Shown piece after piece: positions 39,343-50,984 of a DNA stretch of 64,000 nt (its first letter is position 1; every line of letters starts with the position of its first letter). Source of the stretch: Schistocerca nitens (lineage: Eukaryota; Arthropoda; Insecta; Orthoptera; Acrididae). The stretch spans positions 348,016,650 to 348,080,649 of the forward strand of contig NC_064619.1 in NCBI RefSeq assembly GCF_023898315.1. The letters are read 5' to 3'. The translations under genes and the position numbers were made by a program. Under the pieces are notes generated by a model that was given only the letters and a program-made list of their open reading frames with translations, had not been told where the DNA came from and ran no database searches.

Positions 39343-42300
39343 GATGTCCGGGCTCACATGCGGTTCCTCTGCGTCGAAATGTCTTGGCTCAAACTCGTCT
39401 AGCGGTCTGAACCGCAGTGTCGCATTACACGACCTAAATTAGACGCTTGTGACCTTCTGGTTAAATTGTTTGACTGGTGGCAAGTTTGCGAAATTGTACG
39501 AAACATTCACTGTTAATATAACATTTAACAACAGTAATAATAATATCGAGAGGTAAATTAACGACCCATAAATGCAGGCAACACAGTTGCTATTTGGTTA
39601 CAATAATGTTTATTCTGAAAGGAAACTAACAGCGAAAGTGGTCGTATGCGGAATTACTATTACACTCAAGCGCATATCCATTTGACACAGTTCGATCATT
39701 CACAATCTCATCGCGAATTACAAGTCCAGTACCCTACCTCGTTAAGTACGTGAAACGTAGGGTTCGCATCAGCCACGCGTCTGCTCACTGCTCAGAGACG
39801 AAGTCCCGCGATACCATACAACGCGAAATATTCTAAGTCGTTTCACTTCCTAGCTAAGTAACGACCGACCGTCCGCTATCGCGTCTCTACGAGCCCTGTT
39901 CTCTTTGGTGTCTAGACCAGCACTGTCTCTCTGCCTGTCTCCAGCCGCGTCCCCCACGTGCCGAACATCGCCGCTCAACTGACTAGGGCAGTTCCCTATC
40001 CTGAAGCCGTCCGTCTGATTGGCTACAGTTTTTTTACACTTAAACATATTTAAATAATCAAAGCTTGACCATTTTCACGTTCTAAATAAAGTAACAATAA
40101 CATCAATTACATAATAAACGTTAAATTCTTTTACATAAAACCAACACAATTTTTTATTAGCTTTGAATCCCGCGGCCAGTAGCCTTGCACCAATGTGCTT
40201 TCTGATAAATAATAAAGAACAGAAGTTACTATTATGAACTAAACTTTAGATCAAATATCCTATTATCTAATGATTCAATAGGGTGTCATGCTGTCATCAT
40301 TCAACGTGTTTTGTGTGAAGGAAATGATGATCCGATGATTAACTTAAATACTCATAATTTAAATTTACTAGATCTTTTAAACAAATAAATTTGCAGTTGT
40401 GATACTGAGACATTTAGCATTCAGGCCCTTCTTACAAACTTTGTTAATTTCACTTTAACGGTAAATCCATAACTATTACAGATATGATCAATATTCAAAT
40501 TTTATCGGAATCACCATGAAAATTTATGAAAGCTGGAAGATTAAAATTATTGTAGATTAATTCGCTGAATTACTACAGAATTAAAGAGTTTTCATAAATG
40601 TTTCCCTTTATAGCCAATCTTAGGCTCGCCATATTTAACACTGACACGTCTCCGTGGCCACAAACGACTTTTACGGGATATCCGTACGACGTAGGTTCTC
40701 ATCTGTCTCACTCGAACACTACAGTGCCTAGACGCCTGTGAATTTTCCCATCTCGTGGCGAATCCGCACTCTTTGTCGCACACGGTCCTGGACGACAGGG
40801 TTCGTTTCACAATTCCTGATGGCTGACTCTTTCAGCCATGTATTGAAATGAAAGCAAAATGCTCGTTAACTCATGAAAGGCATCTTGTGTGAGATGCGAT
40901 CAAGCTTCACAGGAAGATGATAACCATAAAACGTCTCATCTGTTTCTCAGTTGCAAAGACAAGCATATTGTTTGAAGCTGGGCTGCCAAGCTTTTGTGGA
41001 TGTGATGAAGTACAAGAGATGAAAGTCACAAGCAGAATCCCCTATTTAGAAGCCAAAATATCTAAATTGCTGAGAAATTAGCAAGCTTTGTGACCTGATT
41101 TGCTTCAGTGTGTTCTTTTTTTGGATGATGTTCCGATGGCCCTGAACAATTTTCTCCTGTTAACTGTCTCGTAGCGTGAGGAATAGCGCCAAGTTTGGAC
41201 TGAAAGGCGTCCTTGTTGGAGTGAAAGATGTTGTGTGTTGACTGAAAGTTATCTGATTTTGTTGATATGCAATCGAAATTTGTCTACAAAATTGCTTCAT
41301 GTTTTGATGACATGCAATCAAAATTTGTAGTCCTTACTGCTTCTGATCTTTTAAGCAACTTAACGAAAGGATCTACAATATGGCAAGTCTGTGGAATAAT
41401 CTTGTCACTTTCAGTTTGCGATTGTAAATTAGTAGCTTAAGGTTCTATGTTATTAGTTGCCAGATCTGCAAAAACACTGCCATCAGCATGTGATTTACGG
41501 TAACGGTTTCCTACAGATTTAATATTTTTAATTTTACCTATCTGTATTATGCGACAGATGAATGAAACTATTTAATAAATTATGTACACCCATATTTAAC
41601 AACAATATACAATTAATACTGGCTCAAAGTGTAAACTTTCAACAAGAAAGTTTCAATCTGCATAAACAAGTTAGTAGCGCTATTCCGTGTTGTTCGCACT
41701 GTACACAAAGCCAGACATGTGGTTAGCACTAATGTAATGAATGACATAGTTAATTACCAATTGTTAACAATTAGATTTGAGATTGATTATGGGCCGCCAA
41801 CTGTCTGATTGACAAAATTTCATAATAGGCACAAGCAAAGGAATAACCAATGATACCTTTATCTCATGTGTGGCGGAGTTTTTCAGATCTTCCATAAAAC
41901 ACCCGTATCGGGAAATTTTATTTATGCAATTTTATAGGCCTAGTACTTTATTTCCTATTTTACTTTTATTATTTGTGGCTTATTTACTTCCATTTCTTCG
42001 TGTCAAATTGTCTCATCGTATACGTACCTGTGTATGAAAAATAAGAATACAATTTGTTGTTACATGACCACAAAATCTGTGTGTACAGGAAACTCAATAA
42101 AATTACATTTATGTCGTGGCACTGAAGTGATTCCTTTCGTATAAATGGACTACGTTTCGAGACCATACGTATCACGAAGTATCAAACACCACCATCCTTT
42201 CAAAGGCGGTAAAGAAAAGGAAGTGCAGTTATTTTCATTTACAAGTGAAATTGTTGGGGACACTGATTATTCTTTTCTTAAAAAGCAGTCGTAATTATTT

Positions 42301-43178
42301 AGGCAAAATATATGAAATTTAGTTACAGGCCAAAACATTATTGACGATTAATGGCGTGTTTAATGACAATGATCGTGCATGTAGTTAATGTTGATAAAAT
42401 GAAGTTATTTTGTAAAAAAAATAATCGGACTTTCTAGTAAGTTACACATTCCAGTTACTAATAAATAAAATAACTAACTACAGAGCGCTAGTGGCGTTCC
42501 ATCGTCGCGTCACCAAGCAAGACACTCCCATTTCTTCCAAATGGCCAGAAAATACTTGCATTGTACAATTAAAACAGGAAAACCTAGAGGTTGGTCATCT
42601 TAAGAAACGAAACGTGTTTTCTGTGTAATGCTCCAATTATTACTACGAAGAGTTATAGTGAGTACGTCTACATCCGCATCGTATCGCTGCCGAAACAAGA
42701 AGGAAGAAACAAACTAATATTGCTCATTTTATAGACAGAACAATTACAACTTCGCGGAAAATGAATATTGCAGTACAAAGGTTGCAGATGCTATTTTACG
42801 GAGACCTCGCTTTTTCGTAACTACAACCAAAAGAAGTATGTTTTTGCCGTTCGTTCAATGTAGTTGCTATAATTTCACCAGCATTTTAACTGAAATGATA
42901 TTAGGAATTATTTCGTAGCAGTCCATAAGCACGATTATTGCTTAACGTAATTATTATCATTTCTCTTCAAGACTGTTCAGAGGCAGAAGAGTTCAACTCT
43001 CTGGTTTCCGACAATCCAGGATGAAGACGGTGACAGATATATAGTCCCAATCATCGACAGTCGATATAGAACTTTCTCCACAAGAATCATAGAGCCATGC
43101 TGAATTGTAGATTTACTCGTATAACGAAAGGCAACGACTTCCCTTTGCTTCCTTCCCTGATGGAATAACCCTCCAGTT
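39343..43178. other. Long unassigned stretch
   Basis: 3.8 kb without readable genes. The part 39500-40830 alternates AT-rich and moderately GC-rich segments (e.g. 39840-40020) and could be an LTR or other repeat, but I found no terminal repeats. Short frames at 40592-40810 and 41984-42175 have no motifs. Confidence 0.4.
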
Positions 43179-43190
43179 ATTACTAATTCA

Positions 43191-43456
43191 GTCCGCCGCT
43201 CGTGGTCTCGCGGTAGCGTTCTCGCTTCCCGAGCACGGGGTCCCGGGTTCGATTCCCGGCGGGGTCAGGGATTTTTCCTGCCTCGAGATGACTGGGTGTT
43301 GTTGTGTTGTCTTCATCATCATCATTCATCCCCATTACGGTCGGAGGAAGGCAATGGCAAACCACCTCCACTAGGACCTTGCCTAGTAAGGCGGCGCGGG
43401 TCTCCCGCGTAGCTCCCCTACGCTCTGTAAAGAAGTGTGGGACTCATCATCATCAT
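43191..43456 (+). mobile_element. SINE with Gly-like tRNA head and (CAT)n tail
   Basis: CTCGTGGTCTCGCGGTAGCG (A box), TTCTCGCTTCCC arm, B box GGTTCGATTCC near 43246-43256, GGCGGGGTCAGGGATTTTT, then a body with GGAGGAAGGCAATGGCAAACC and an end ATCATCATCAT. Exact 12-bp TSD ATTACTAATTCA at 43179-43190 and 43457-43468. Confidence 0.94.
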
Positions 43457-43468
43457 ATTACTAATTCA

Positions 43469-44451
43469 AGGGTAACGGTTTTCGAGCTTTGTTACGTCTT
43501 TATTAGGTGCAGTGCCAACATATATTGTATGTGAACCATATACTCTTTTGCATAAATTTCCTTTCTTTTCTGCATAAATTGCCTCACTCTGTTGCTTTAA
43601 GTAATTGTGTACATCCCAGGGAGTGTTAGAAGATACATAGTAACACAGACCTATTTGTTTTACGTAATATCTGCCACCGGTTACGCTTCTTTTCACCGTC
43701 TATACACGGATTATTTCTCCTGAGTGTTCCTGCTACACCGATTTTTTTCTAATGGGACATAACATGATTACAAATTACCACTACCCTTTGATAAACAGAA
43801 AGCTGAATTACTGACAACCATACATATAGTTTGTCGAATCAGAGAGTAGTTACTTTAATTCGCCTAAAAACTTACGTTATTTGATGCCCTGTTCCTCTCT
43901 CTCATTCTCGACGAATTATCATATCTGAACGGAAGCTCTGTCTATCATAGTTCGGCACTGGCTACAACTCGCAGGATTAAGATATGATAGCTTCTGCTTC
44001 CAGGATGAAGATATGCTAGTAACTAGTTTCTGATAGGTCTACAATTTCTACAAGACATGAAGTAAAGTGTCTCCTACTAACAGTGCTTCTAATTGAGCTG
44101 AACAATATGTATTTGTAATGTCACTTGTTACTATCGACTCGCGAATATTGTGGTAATGTGCTCTGACTGTGGAGGTCTGAAGATAATTATTGAACACTAG
44201 GAAAATGAAGATCACGTGGAGTGGTGAAGAAATGTCTAAAATGTAAACAGAAATCGATCGTTAGAGACACAAATGATAATACATGTGTCAAGAGGAACAG
44301 TTCTGATAGAGGTATGATTTCCATTTGTACTGAATCTGCGCAGTGGTCCGGTCCGCGGATTTAAATGAGGGAGTGATGATGGGGCGTCAGTCACCTCACC
44401 TCACTCAGAAGATGACTGGGCGGTATTCAGCCGAAATGTAAGAAGAAGAAG
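43469..44451. other. Unassigned sequence
   Basis: No recognised feature. The frame 43466-43696 (minus) lacks motifs. Confidence 0.4.
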
Positions 44452-44463
44452 TCGGATTTATGC

Positions 44464-44629
44464 TTCAGTCTGGAACCGCGTGGCCGCTGCGGTCGCAGGT
44501 TCGAATCCTGCCTCGGGCATGTATGTGTGTGATGTCCTTAGGTTAGTTAGGTTTAATTAGTTCTAAGTTCTAGGCGACTGATGACCTCAGAAGTTAAGTC
44601 GCATAGTGCTCAGAGCCATTTGGACCATT
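44464..44629 (+). mobile_element. SINE, 5'-truncated (no A box)
   Basis: Begins inside the anticodon-arm region (TTCAGTCTGGAACCGCG), keeps the B box GGTTCGAATCC (44499-44509) and the full common tail. Near-perfect 12-bp TSD TCGGATTTATGC (44452-44463) against TCGGATTTGTGC (44630-44641). The TSD shows truncation occurred during insertion. Confidence 0.92.
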
Positions 44630-44641
44630 TCGGATTTGTGC

Positions 44642-45894
44642 GGCTGCACGCCCGAAATCTTATGAAATAATCCTGTATTATTTGACATTCCCATTGTAAT
44701 TGCCAGAAATTGAGCGTGTTACTATTGCTCCTGTAATTCTGTAACTGATACACGTTGATAAACATTGCGCAATAGTGATCGCTGTTCAAAACGCTGCCCA
44801 TCGAGAGTTGCACTTTTTCCAACGGATGGACAGATGTTACCGACAGTTCAAACTTTGAGCCGGTCTGCGTTACGTGGCTGGATATCTCAACTGAAAGGAC
44901 GTGACACGCGGGAAATTCCTCTCCACATCGGTGTCGCACTCGATAACACAGTTTTGACCCACCAAATCTCGCGTTGGAGCTGGACTGTGAATCAGAATAA
45001 ATAAAGAAAGGAATACATACACCCTACCTATCTTCGGCAACAGCAGCATCAGATCAAGGTGAAAGAGCGCAACGTGCCAAAAGATAGTTCTCCCGTTTTT
45101 GATGCAGAGGTTGAATATTGAGTAACATGTAATGATGAATAGCTTAAGGAACATAAAAATTCCCACACTAGTCAGTGGCAAATTTTTCCCTAAGTTGCAC
45201 TGGTTTTAAGCAACGTGAACGTGAAGAAGAAATAAATGTCATTTGTGGAGTATATTTTCATTGTATCATTGCTGTTATATTCACGTAATAAATATTTAAC
45301 GCTGACATGTGCAGTAAAGTGGCGCAGCTAATGGAAGCAATAAGCAAATGCTAATGGCCTATGTGATATATTCCCTAATTTTGCACGCATGATTGTATAA
45401 GGACACTTCAAAAATTGTAATGCGTGTTTTTTTTTTTTTGTGCGTGAAATGGGACGATAGCTGTAGAAACGTGTTACGCTATATCAAAAAGTCATCTGTA
45501 TTTTGTGTGGTCATTTATGGTAATATAAAGTCTGTAAAATATGTAGAACAAGCTGAACCAAGCGCCGCAGTATATGTATCCTGACTCTTTCACTCTCTCC
45601 TATTTTAATTTAGAAAATGAAACAACACGTGTTATATTTTCATATAAAACTGTAAAACTCTTCTCAATGGGCCATATGCTGTCCTATCACGTTGCCAAAA
45701 TAATAATAAAAAAAAAGAAAACATACATAGCTTATTTCCAGAAAGTTACACACGTTACTGATTGTCTGCAGCAGTTTATTTCCGTGATCGCGAATACTTC
45801 CTGAGCATCAGTCTCTCACTTTCTGAGAATCTTCTCCTTTCGTAGCCATGACGGCCAAGGAGGTCCGACACGTCAGAAATACTGATGGAGAGTA

Positions 45895-45895
<1 letters not shown>
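44642..45895. other. Unassigned sequence
   Basis: No features recognised. Confidence 0.4.

Positions 45896-45938
<43 letters not shown>
45896..45938. repeat. (TG)n microsatellite
   Basis: Perfect 43-bp TG run. The frames across it on both strands are artefacts of the repeat. Confidence 0.97.
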
Positions 45939-45940
<2 letters not shown>

Positions 45941-46849
45941 ACGAGCACGGGTGCGTGTGCAAATTCGAGAAATCAAGTTTCACATTCAATATATGACTAA
46001 ACAACATACTAACTGTCTTTTATTACTAAGTTGGCAGCTGAAACTGTGTCAGACCGGGGTTCAAACCAGATCCCCGCCTTTGCAAGCGACGCACAACGAA
46101 TTTTGCGATGCCAATTCTCGTCACATTTTCTTCTACAGAATAACAAAAGGATTTCTCGTCAACCACCCTAAGGCTGAGGATAAAAATTCCTGTGTATATT
46201 TTTGTCCTATGAGGTATTAATTTTTCACTGTGCTGCAGAGTGCGGTAAGGAAGTGGAACGACTTTGAACCGTCTTGCAGCTTCGCGTCTATCCGCGAGAA
46301 GCGCTGATGGTTTGATTAGTGTTCAGCCCCTAGAGTTCTGCGATCTGTTGCTTAATCCCCAACTCGCACCCGTCTCTCACTATCACATGTAAACAAAGCA
46401 GAATATACTCATAACAAAGATAGCGGAGTGTCTGCTAGCACAATTCATACACTCCTGGAGTTAGCTGATGAGCTAATAGCTATTTACTATCAAGCCGTGG
46501 CTGCACCCAATAGCTTCGTATCACGTCATCCTATAGCTGAACGGAATATGTAGGACATTGACATCCATTAAAAAATTATCAATGGATATTATCCATAAGG
46601 CCAGTTTCAGTGTTCAACATTCTGCCTAATTTTTCAGTCAAAATGAAATTAACATTGCAAGTCTGGTTTTGTGTGATTACGCTCCCGCCAATAATGTGAA
46701 GAAAGCTATAAGCGTTGGCCAAAATATGATGCGCACATTTTTTTTTTTTTTTTTACTTTAAGCGGTCAAATCACTTGATAAGTAAGTGGAGCGACTGTAA
46801 GGTGACAGTAAGCTCGGACACGGCGTTTTCATATCACATATTTAATGCA
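45939..46849. other. Unassigned sequence
   Basis: No recognised feature apart from a 17-T run at 46738-46754. Confidence 0.4.
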
Positions 46850-47440
46850 GACGTAGCGTCACCATGAAGCAGCGGTTTGATTACAAAAGCACCATAAAAT
46901 AAAGGAGTAGTTCAGAAGTCTATTGCGCTCCTCTGACGATCGCCTCGAAAGCGAATGTTTATTGCTGTCAGCCCTTGCTTGCTGTTCACGTGATCGCAAC
47001 ATGGAACGAAGGTAGATGTAGCCGGCTGATGGGATGCCACATCAGTGGGAGTCGGACAGATGTGGAGGAGCGAATGAAGAATTAGTAGAGTTAACCTTTG
47101 GAATAGGATGTCTAGAGTGCAAGTTATCCACGAGTATTACGAGTGGAAAAGATGAAAGAAGTCGAGAAGTTATTTCTGTGTTTGATAAAGTGTTAACATG
47201 ATTGTTTAAGGGTCTGCCGTTGGTACTAGTTTTGTATTTTAACAGTTACTGCTGACAAACCAAGTGAACAACAATAATCTGTAACCGAAAAAGCTCCAAA
47301 TTGTGTGTTTCGTCCTTAATTTAATCATTTTGTCACTGAAATAACTAAAACGAAAATTTAAAGGTACATTATCATAAAATGAACTATCCACTCAATCACG
47401 GTTTGATACCAAGACGCTGGTAAAACATGGTTAGGAAATT
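46850..47440 (+). repeat. Unclassified dispersed repeat X, longest copy
   Basis: Matches two other places in the window: its first third (TTGCGCTCCTCTGACGAT, TTGCTGTCAGC, TGGAAC blocks) aligns with 59500-59780 and its remainder (GGAATAGGATGTCTAGAGTG, GAGAAGTTATTTC, CTTAATTTAATCATTT blocks) with 61530-61880. No coding potential, no terminal repeats seen, ends unknown. All three copies are on the same strand. Confidence 0.7.
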
Positions 47441-47544
47441 ATCAGTGCAAGTACGGAAGACAGACCAAGAAACACAAGACTATGGGAATCATTCTTCAAG
47501 ATACATACAGTGAAGCGACAAAAATCATGTGATAGCGATGTATA

Positions 47545-48885
47545 CGAGGGCAGTTCAATAAGTAATGCAACACATTTTTTTTTCTGAAACAGGGGTTGTT
47601 TTATTCAGCATTGAAATACACCAGGTTATTCCCCAATCTTTTAGCTACACAACACTATTTTTCAACGTAATCTCCATTCAATGCTACGGCCTTACGCCAC
47701 CTTGAAATGAGGGCCTGTATGCCTGCACGGTACCATTCCACTGGTCGATGTCGGAGCCAACGTCGTACTGCATCAATAACTTCTTCATCATCCGCGTAGT
47801 GCCTCCCACGGATTGCGTCCTTCATTGGGCCAAACATATGGAAATCCGACGGTGCGAGATCGGGGCTGTAGGGTGCATGAGGAAGAACAGTCCACTGAAG
47901 TTTTGTGAGCTCCTCTCGGGTGCGAAGACTTGTGTGAGGTCTTGCGTTGTCATGAAGAAGGAGAAGTTCGTTCAGATTTTTGTGCCTACGAACACGCTGA
48001 AGTCGTTTCTTCAATTTCTGAAGAGTAGCACAATACACTTCAGAGTTGATCGTTTGACCATGGGGAAGGACATCGAACAGAATAACCCCTTCAGCGTCCC
48101 AGAAGACTGTAACCATGACTTTACCGGCTGAGGGTATGGCTCTAAACTTTTTCTTGGTAGGGGAGTGGGTGTGGCGCCACTCCATTGATTGCCGTTTTGT
48201 TTCAAGTTCGAAGTGATGAACCCATGTTTCATCGCCTGTAACAATCTTTGACAAGAAATTGTCACCCTCAGCCACATGACGAGCAAGCAATTCCGCACAG
48301 ATGGTTCTCCTTTGCTCTTTATGGTGTTCGGTTAGACAACGAGGGACCCAGCGGGAACAAACCTTTGAATATCCCAACTGGTGAACAATTGTGACAGCAC
48401 TACCAACAGAGATGTCAAGTTGAGCACTGAGTTGTTTGATGGTGAACCGTCGATCATCTCGAACGAGTGTGTTCGCACGCTCCACCATTGCAGGAGCCAC
48501 AGCTGTGCACGGCCGGCCCGCACGCGGGAGATCAGACAGTCTTGCTTGACCTTGCGGCGAGATGACACACGCTTTGCCCAACGACTCACCGTGCTTTTGT
48601 CCACTGCCAGATCACCGTAGACATTCTGCAAGCGCCTATGAATATCTGAGATGCCCTGGTTTTCCGCCAAAAGAAACTCGATCACTGCCCGTTGTTTGCA
48701 ACGCACATCCGTTACAGACGCCATTTTAACAGCTCCGTACAGCGCTGCCACCTGTCGGAAGTCAATGAAACTATACGAGACGAAGCGGGAATGTTTGATA
48801 ATATTCCACAAGAAATTTCCGGTTTTTTCAACCAAAATTGGCCGAGAAAAAAAAATGTGTTGCATTACTTATTGAACTGCCCTCG
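47545..48885 (-). mobile_element. mariner transposon B, young
   Basis: 1341 bp with perfect 41-bp terminal inverted repeats (47545-47585, 48845-48885; CGAGGGCAGTTCAATAAGTA...) and TA flanks (47543-47544, 48886-48887). Perfect repeats and a nearly open gene indicate recent activity. Confidence 0.96.
47655..48724 (-). pseudogene. mariner B transposase, one frameshift, DD34D intact
   Basis: Start ATG at 48722-48724 (MASVTDVRCKQ). N-terminal paired HTH (GISDIHRRLQNVYG, KSTVSRWAKRV) runs in one frame to near 48555; the rest (308 codons, 47655-48581) is in another. Catalytic residues present: Asp in VTGDETWVHHF, Asp in LLHDNARPHTS, Asp in DLAPSDFHMFG. I count 34 residues between the last two: DD34D. 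WVPRCLTEHHKEQR and the closing block to the stop at 47655-47657 are normal for mariner. Expected length about 345-350 residues, as here. A single indel separates this copy from an open gene. Confidence 0.93.
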
Positions 48886-48887
48886 TA

Positions 48888-50030
48888 CATATACAGATGA
48901 CGGTAGTATCGTGTACAAAAAAGTATAAAAGGTCAGTGCATTGGTGGAGCTGTCATTTGTACTCAGATCATTGATCTGAAGCCCTTCTCAACGTGATTGT
49001 CGCCACTCAGCGGGAATTAACAGACTCCTAACGTGTAACGATAGTTGGGGCTAGACGCATGGGGCATTCATTTTCGAAAATCGTCAGGGAATTCAACATT
49101 TCGACGTCCACTGTGTCAATAGTGTGCCGACAATACCAAATTTCAGACATTACCCCTCACCACAGACAACGCAGTGGCCAACGGCCTATACGTAACGACC
49201 GACAGCAGCGGCATTTGTGAAGGGTTGTCAGTGAAAATAGACAAGTAACACTAAGTGAAACAACCGCAGAACTCAATGTGGGACGAACGACGAGCGTATC
49301 CGTTAGGAGAGTGGAGCTAAATTTGGCGTTAATGGGATACGACAACAGACGACCGGCGTGAGTGCACTTCCTAATAGCACGACATCGCCTTGAGCTCCCC
49401 TCCTGGGCTCGTGATCGTGTCGGTTGGACCCTAGATGATTGGGAAACCATAGCCTTGTCATCTGTCCTGATTTCAGTTGCTAAGAGCTGATGGTAGGGTT
49501 TGAGTGTGGCGCAGACCCCACGAAGTATTGGACTCAAGTGGTCAACAAGCCGCAATGGAAGCTTTTGGTGGCTCCGTAACTGTGTGAGCTGTATTTAGAT
49601 GGAACGGACTAGGTCCTCTTGTCAAAGTCAACCAATCATTGACTGGAAATTGTTATATTCGGCTACTTGGGGACCACCTGCAGCCATACGCGGACTTCAT
49701 GCTCCCAAACAACGATGGCATTTTTACGGATAATAATTGACCGTGTCATCAGACCGCAATTGTTTGTGATGGTTTGAAAAACGTTGCGGGCAATTCAGGC
49801 GAATGATCTGGCCACCCGAGGCGCCCTACATGAACCTCATCAAACGTTTATGGGATCAGTTACTGCGCAAAATCCCTCACCGACAACTCTTTCGCAATTA
49901 TGGAGCGCTATAGAGGCAGCATGGCACAATATTTCTGCAGGGGACTTCCAAAGACAAGTGTTCGTTCCACGCCACGTTGAGTTGTGGCACTACGCCAGAC
50001 AAAAGGAGGTCCAGCACTATATTAAGGAGG
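48888..50030 (+). pseudogene. Tc1-like transposase remnant (fossil element)
   Basis: Scattered readable blocks of a Tc1-type transposase on the plus strand: a HTH-like stretch near 49050-49200, catalytic-region blocks such as WARDRVGWTLDDW near 49405-49440 and a C-terminal IKRLWDQLLRKIP block near 49840-49880. Many stops and frame changes, no long frame. Confidence 0.65.
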
Positions 50031-50172
50031 TATCCCATGACTTTTGTCACCTCAGTGTGTAGCATGTCGCAAATTCTTTCACTTGCAGTGACATAAGATG
50101 ACACAAATATAAAACTGTTGTGCAAGTACCAAGCAAAAATGACGTGCAGCATCGTAAAAGTTAATAGGAAAT

Positions 50173-50380
50173 TTGGAAATCTGTGGTAAGGTCTTATGGG
50201 ATCAAAGTGCTGAGTTTATCGGTCCCTAAGCCTACAAACTACTTAATCTAAATTAAACTAACTTAAGCTATGGACAATACGCACACCCAGGCCCGAGGGA
50301 GGACTGGAACCTCCGACGGAGGAAGTCGCACACGGACCGTGACAAGACGCCTGAGAGCGCGCGGCTACTCCGCCCGGCAA
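50173..50380 (-). mobile_element. tRNA-headed SINE, minus strand
   Basis: Minus strand: CCGGGCGGAGTAGCCGCGCGC head, B-box-like GGTTCCAGTCC near 50303-50313, GGGCCTGGGTGTGCG and the GGGACCGATAAACTC tail. Approximate TSD TTAATAGGAAA (50161-50171) against TTAATAGAAAG (50381-50391). Same subfamily as 13429-13630. Confidence 0.87.
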
Positions 50381-50391
50381 TTAATAGAAAG

Positions 50392-50984
50392 TTCTTATAG
50401 TACAGAATAAACATTTAAAAGTGAGGATAGAATACAGTAGAAGCTTCTGATAAAATTGTGCATAAGAACTTCTGAACTAATGTCTGTAATATAGCAGCAC
50501 TGACCAACAACATTAACAGTGGTTGTGTAGTGTTTCTGTATCCATAGCTGGCATGTGTTCTTACCTATTTTCAGCAATGTGTTAGCGGATCGTTTAAGAA
50601 CACTGAAATAGAGTCAACTATTTTTTACGTAGATCCATATATGAAAGAATTGACACTGTTGACCATCTACAACGTAAGAAATAATTGGAAATGAATTTGC
50701 TGAAAGCGAATTCCTTGAAATCAGCTATATTAGGCATAGATCTATTACCCATTAGTGACATATGAAAATTTTGCCTGAAATAAGACTCAGACCCATTGTG
50801 CCCATTCCATGCCAATCAGAGTACTTGATTCCAAGAAATGGCTTTAATATGATCACAGAGTATCATCTCTGAATGTATCTTTACCTCATGCAGAGATCCT
50901 TGGTTCAAAAATAAGCAGACTCTAGAAAAAAGAGTTAATTTTATTCCTTGATAACCTCAGCAATCTCAAATTAGGCAGACTAAA
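50392..50984. other. Unassigned sequence
   Basis: No recognised feature. Confidence 0.4.

Larger units (their letters stand above)
47508..50059 (+). mobile_element. Fossil Tc1-like transposon, split by mariner B
   Basis: Left end CAGTGAAGCGACAAAAATCATGTGATA (47508-47534) and the inverted right end TATCCCATGACTTTTGTCACCTCAGTG (50031-50057), with TA outside. The mariner at 47545-48885 sits just inside the left end. Without it the element is about 1.2 kb. Confidence 0.82.

Noticed and set aside
45776-46220. Frames encoding His-Thr or Cys-Val repeats
   Set aside because: They are translations of the (TG)n microsatellite.
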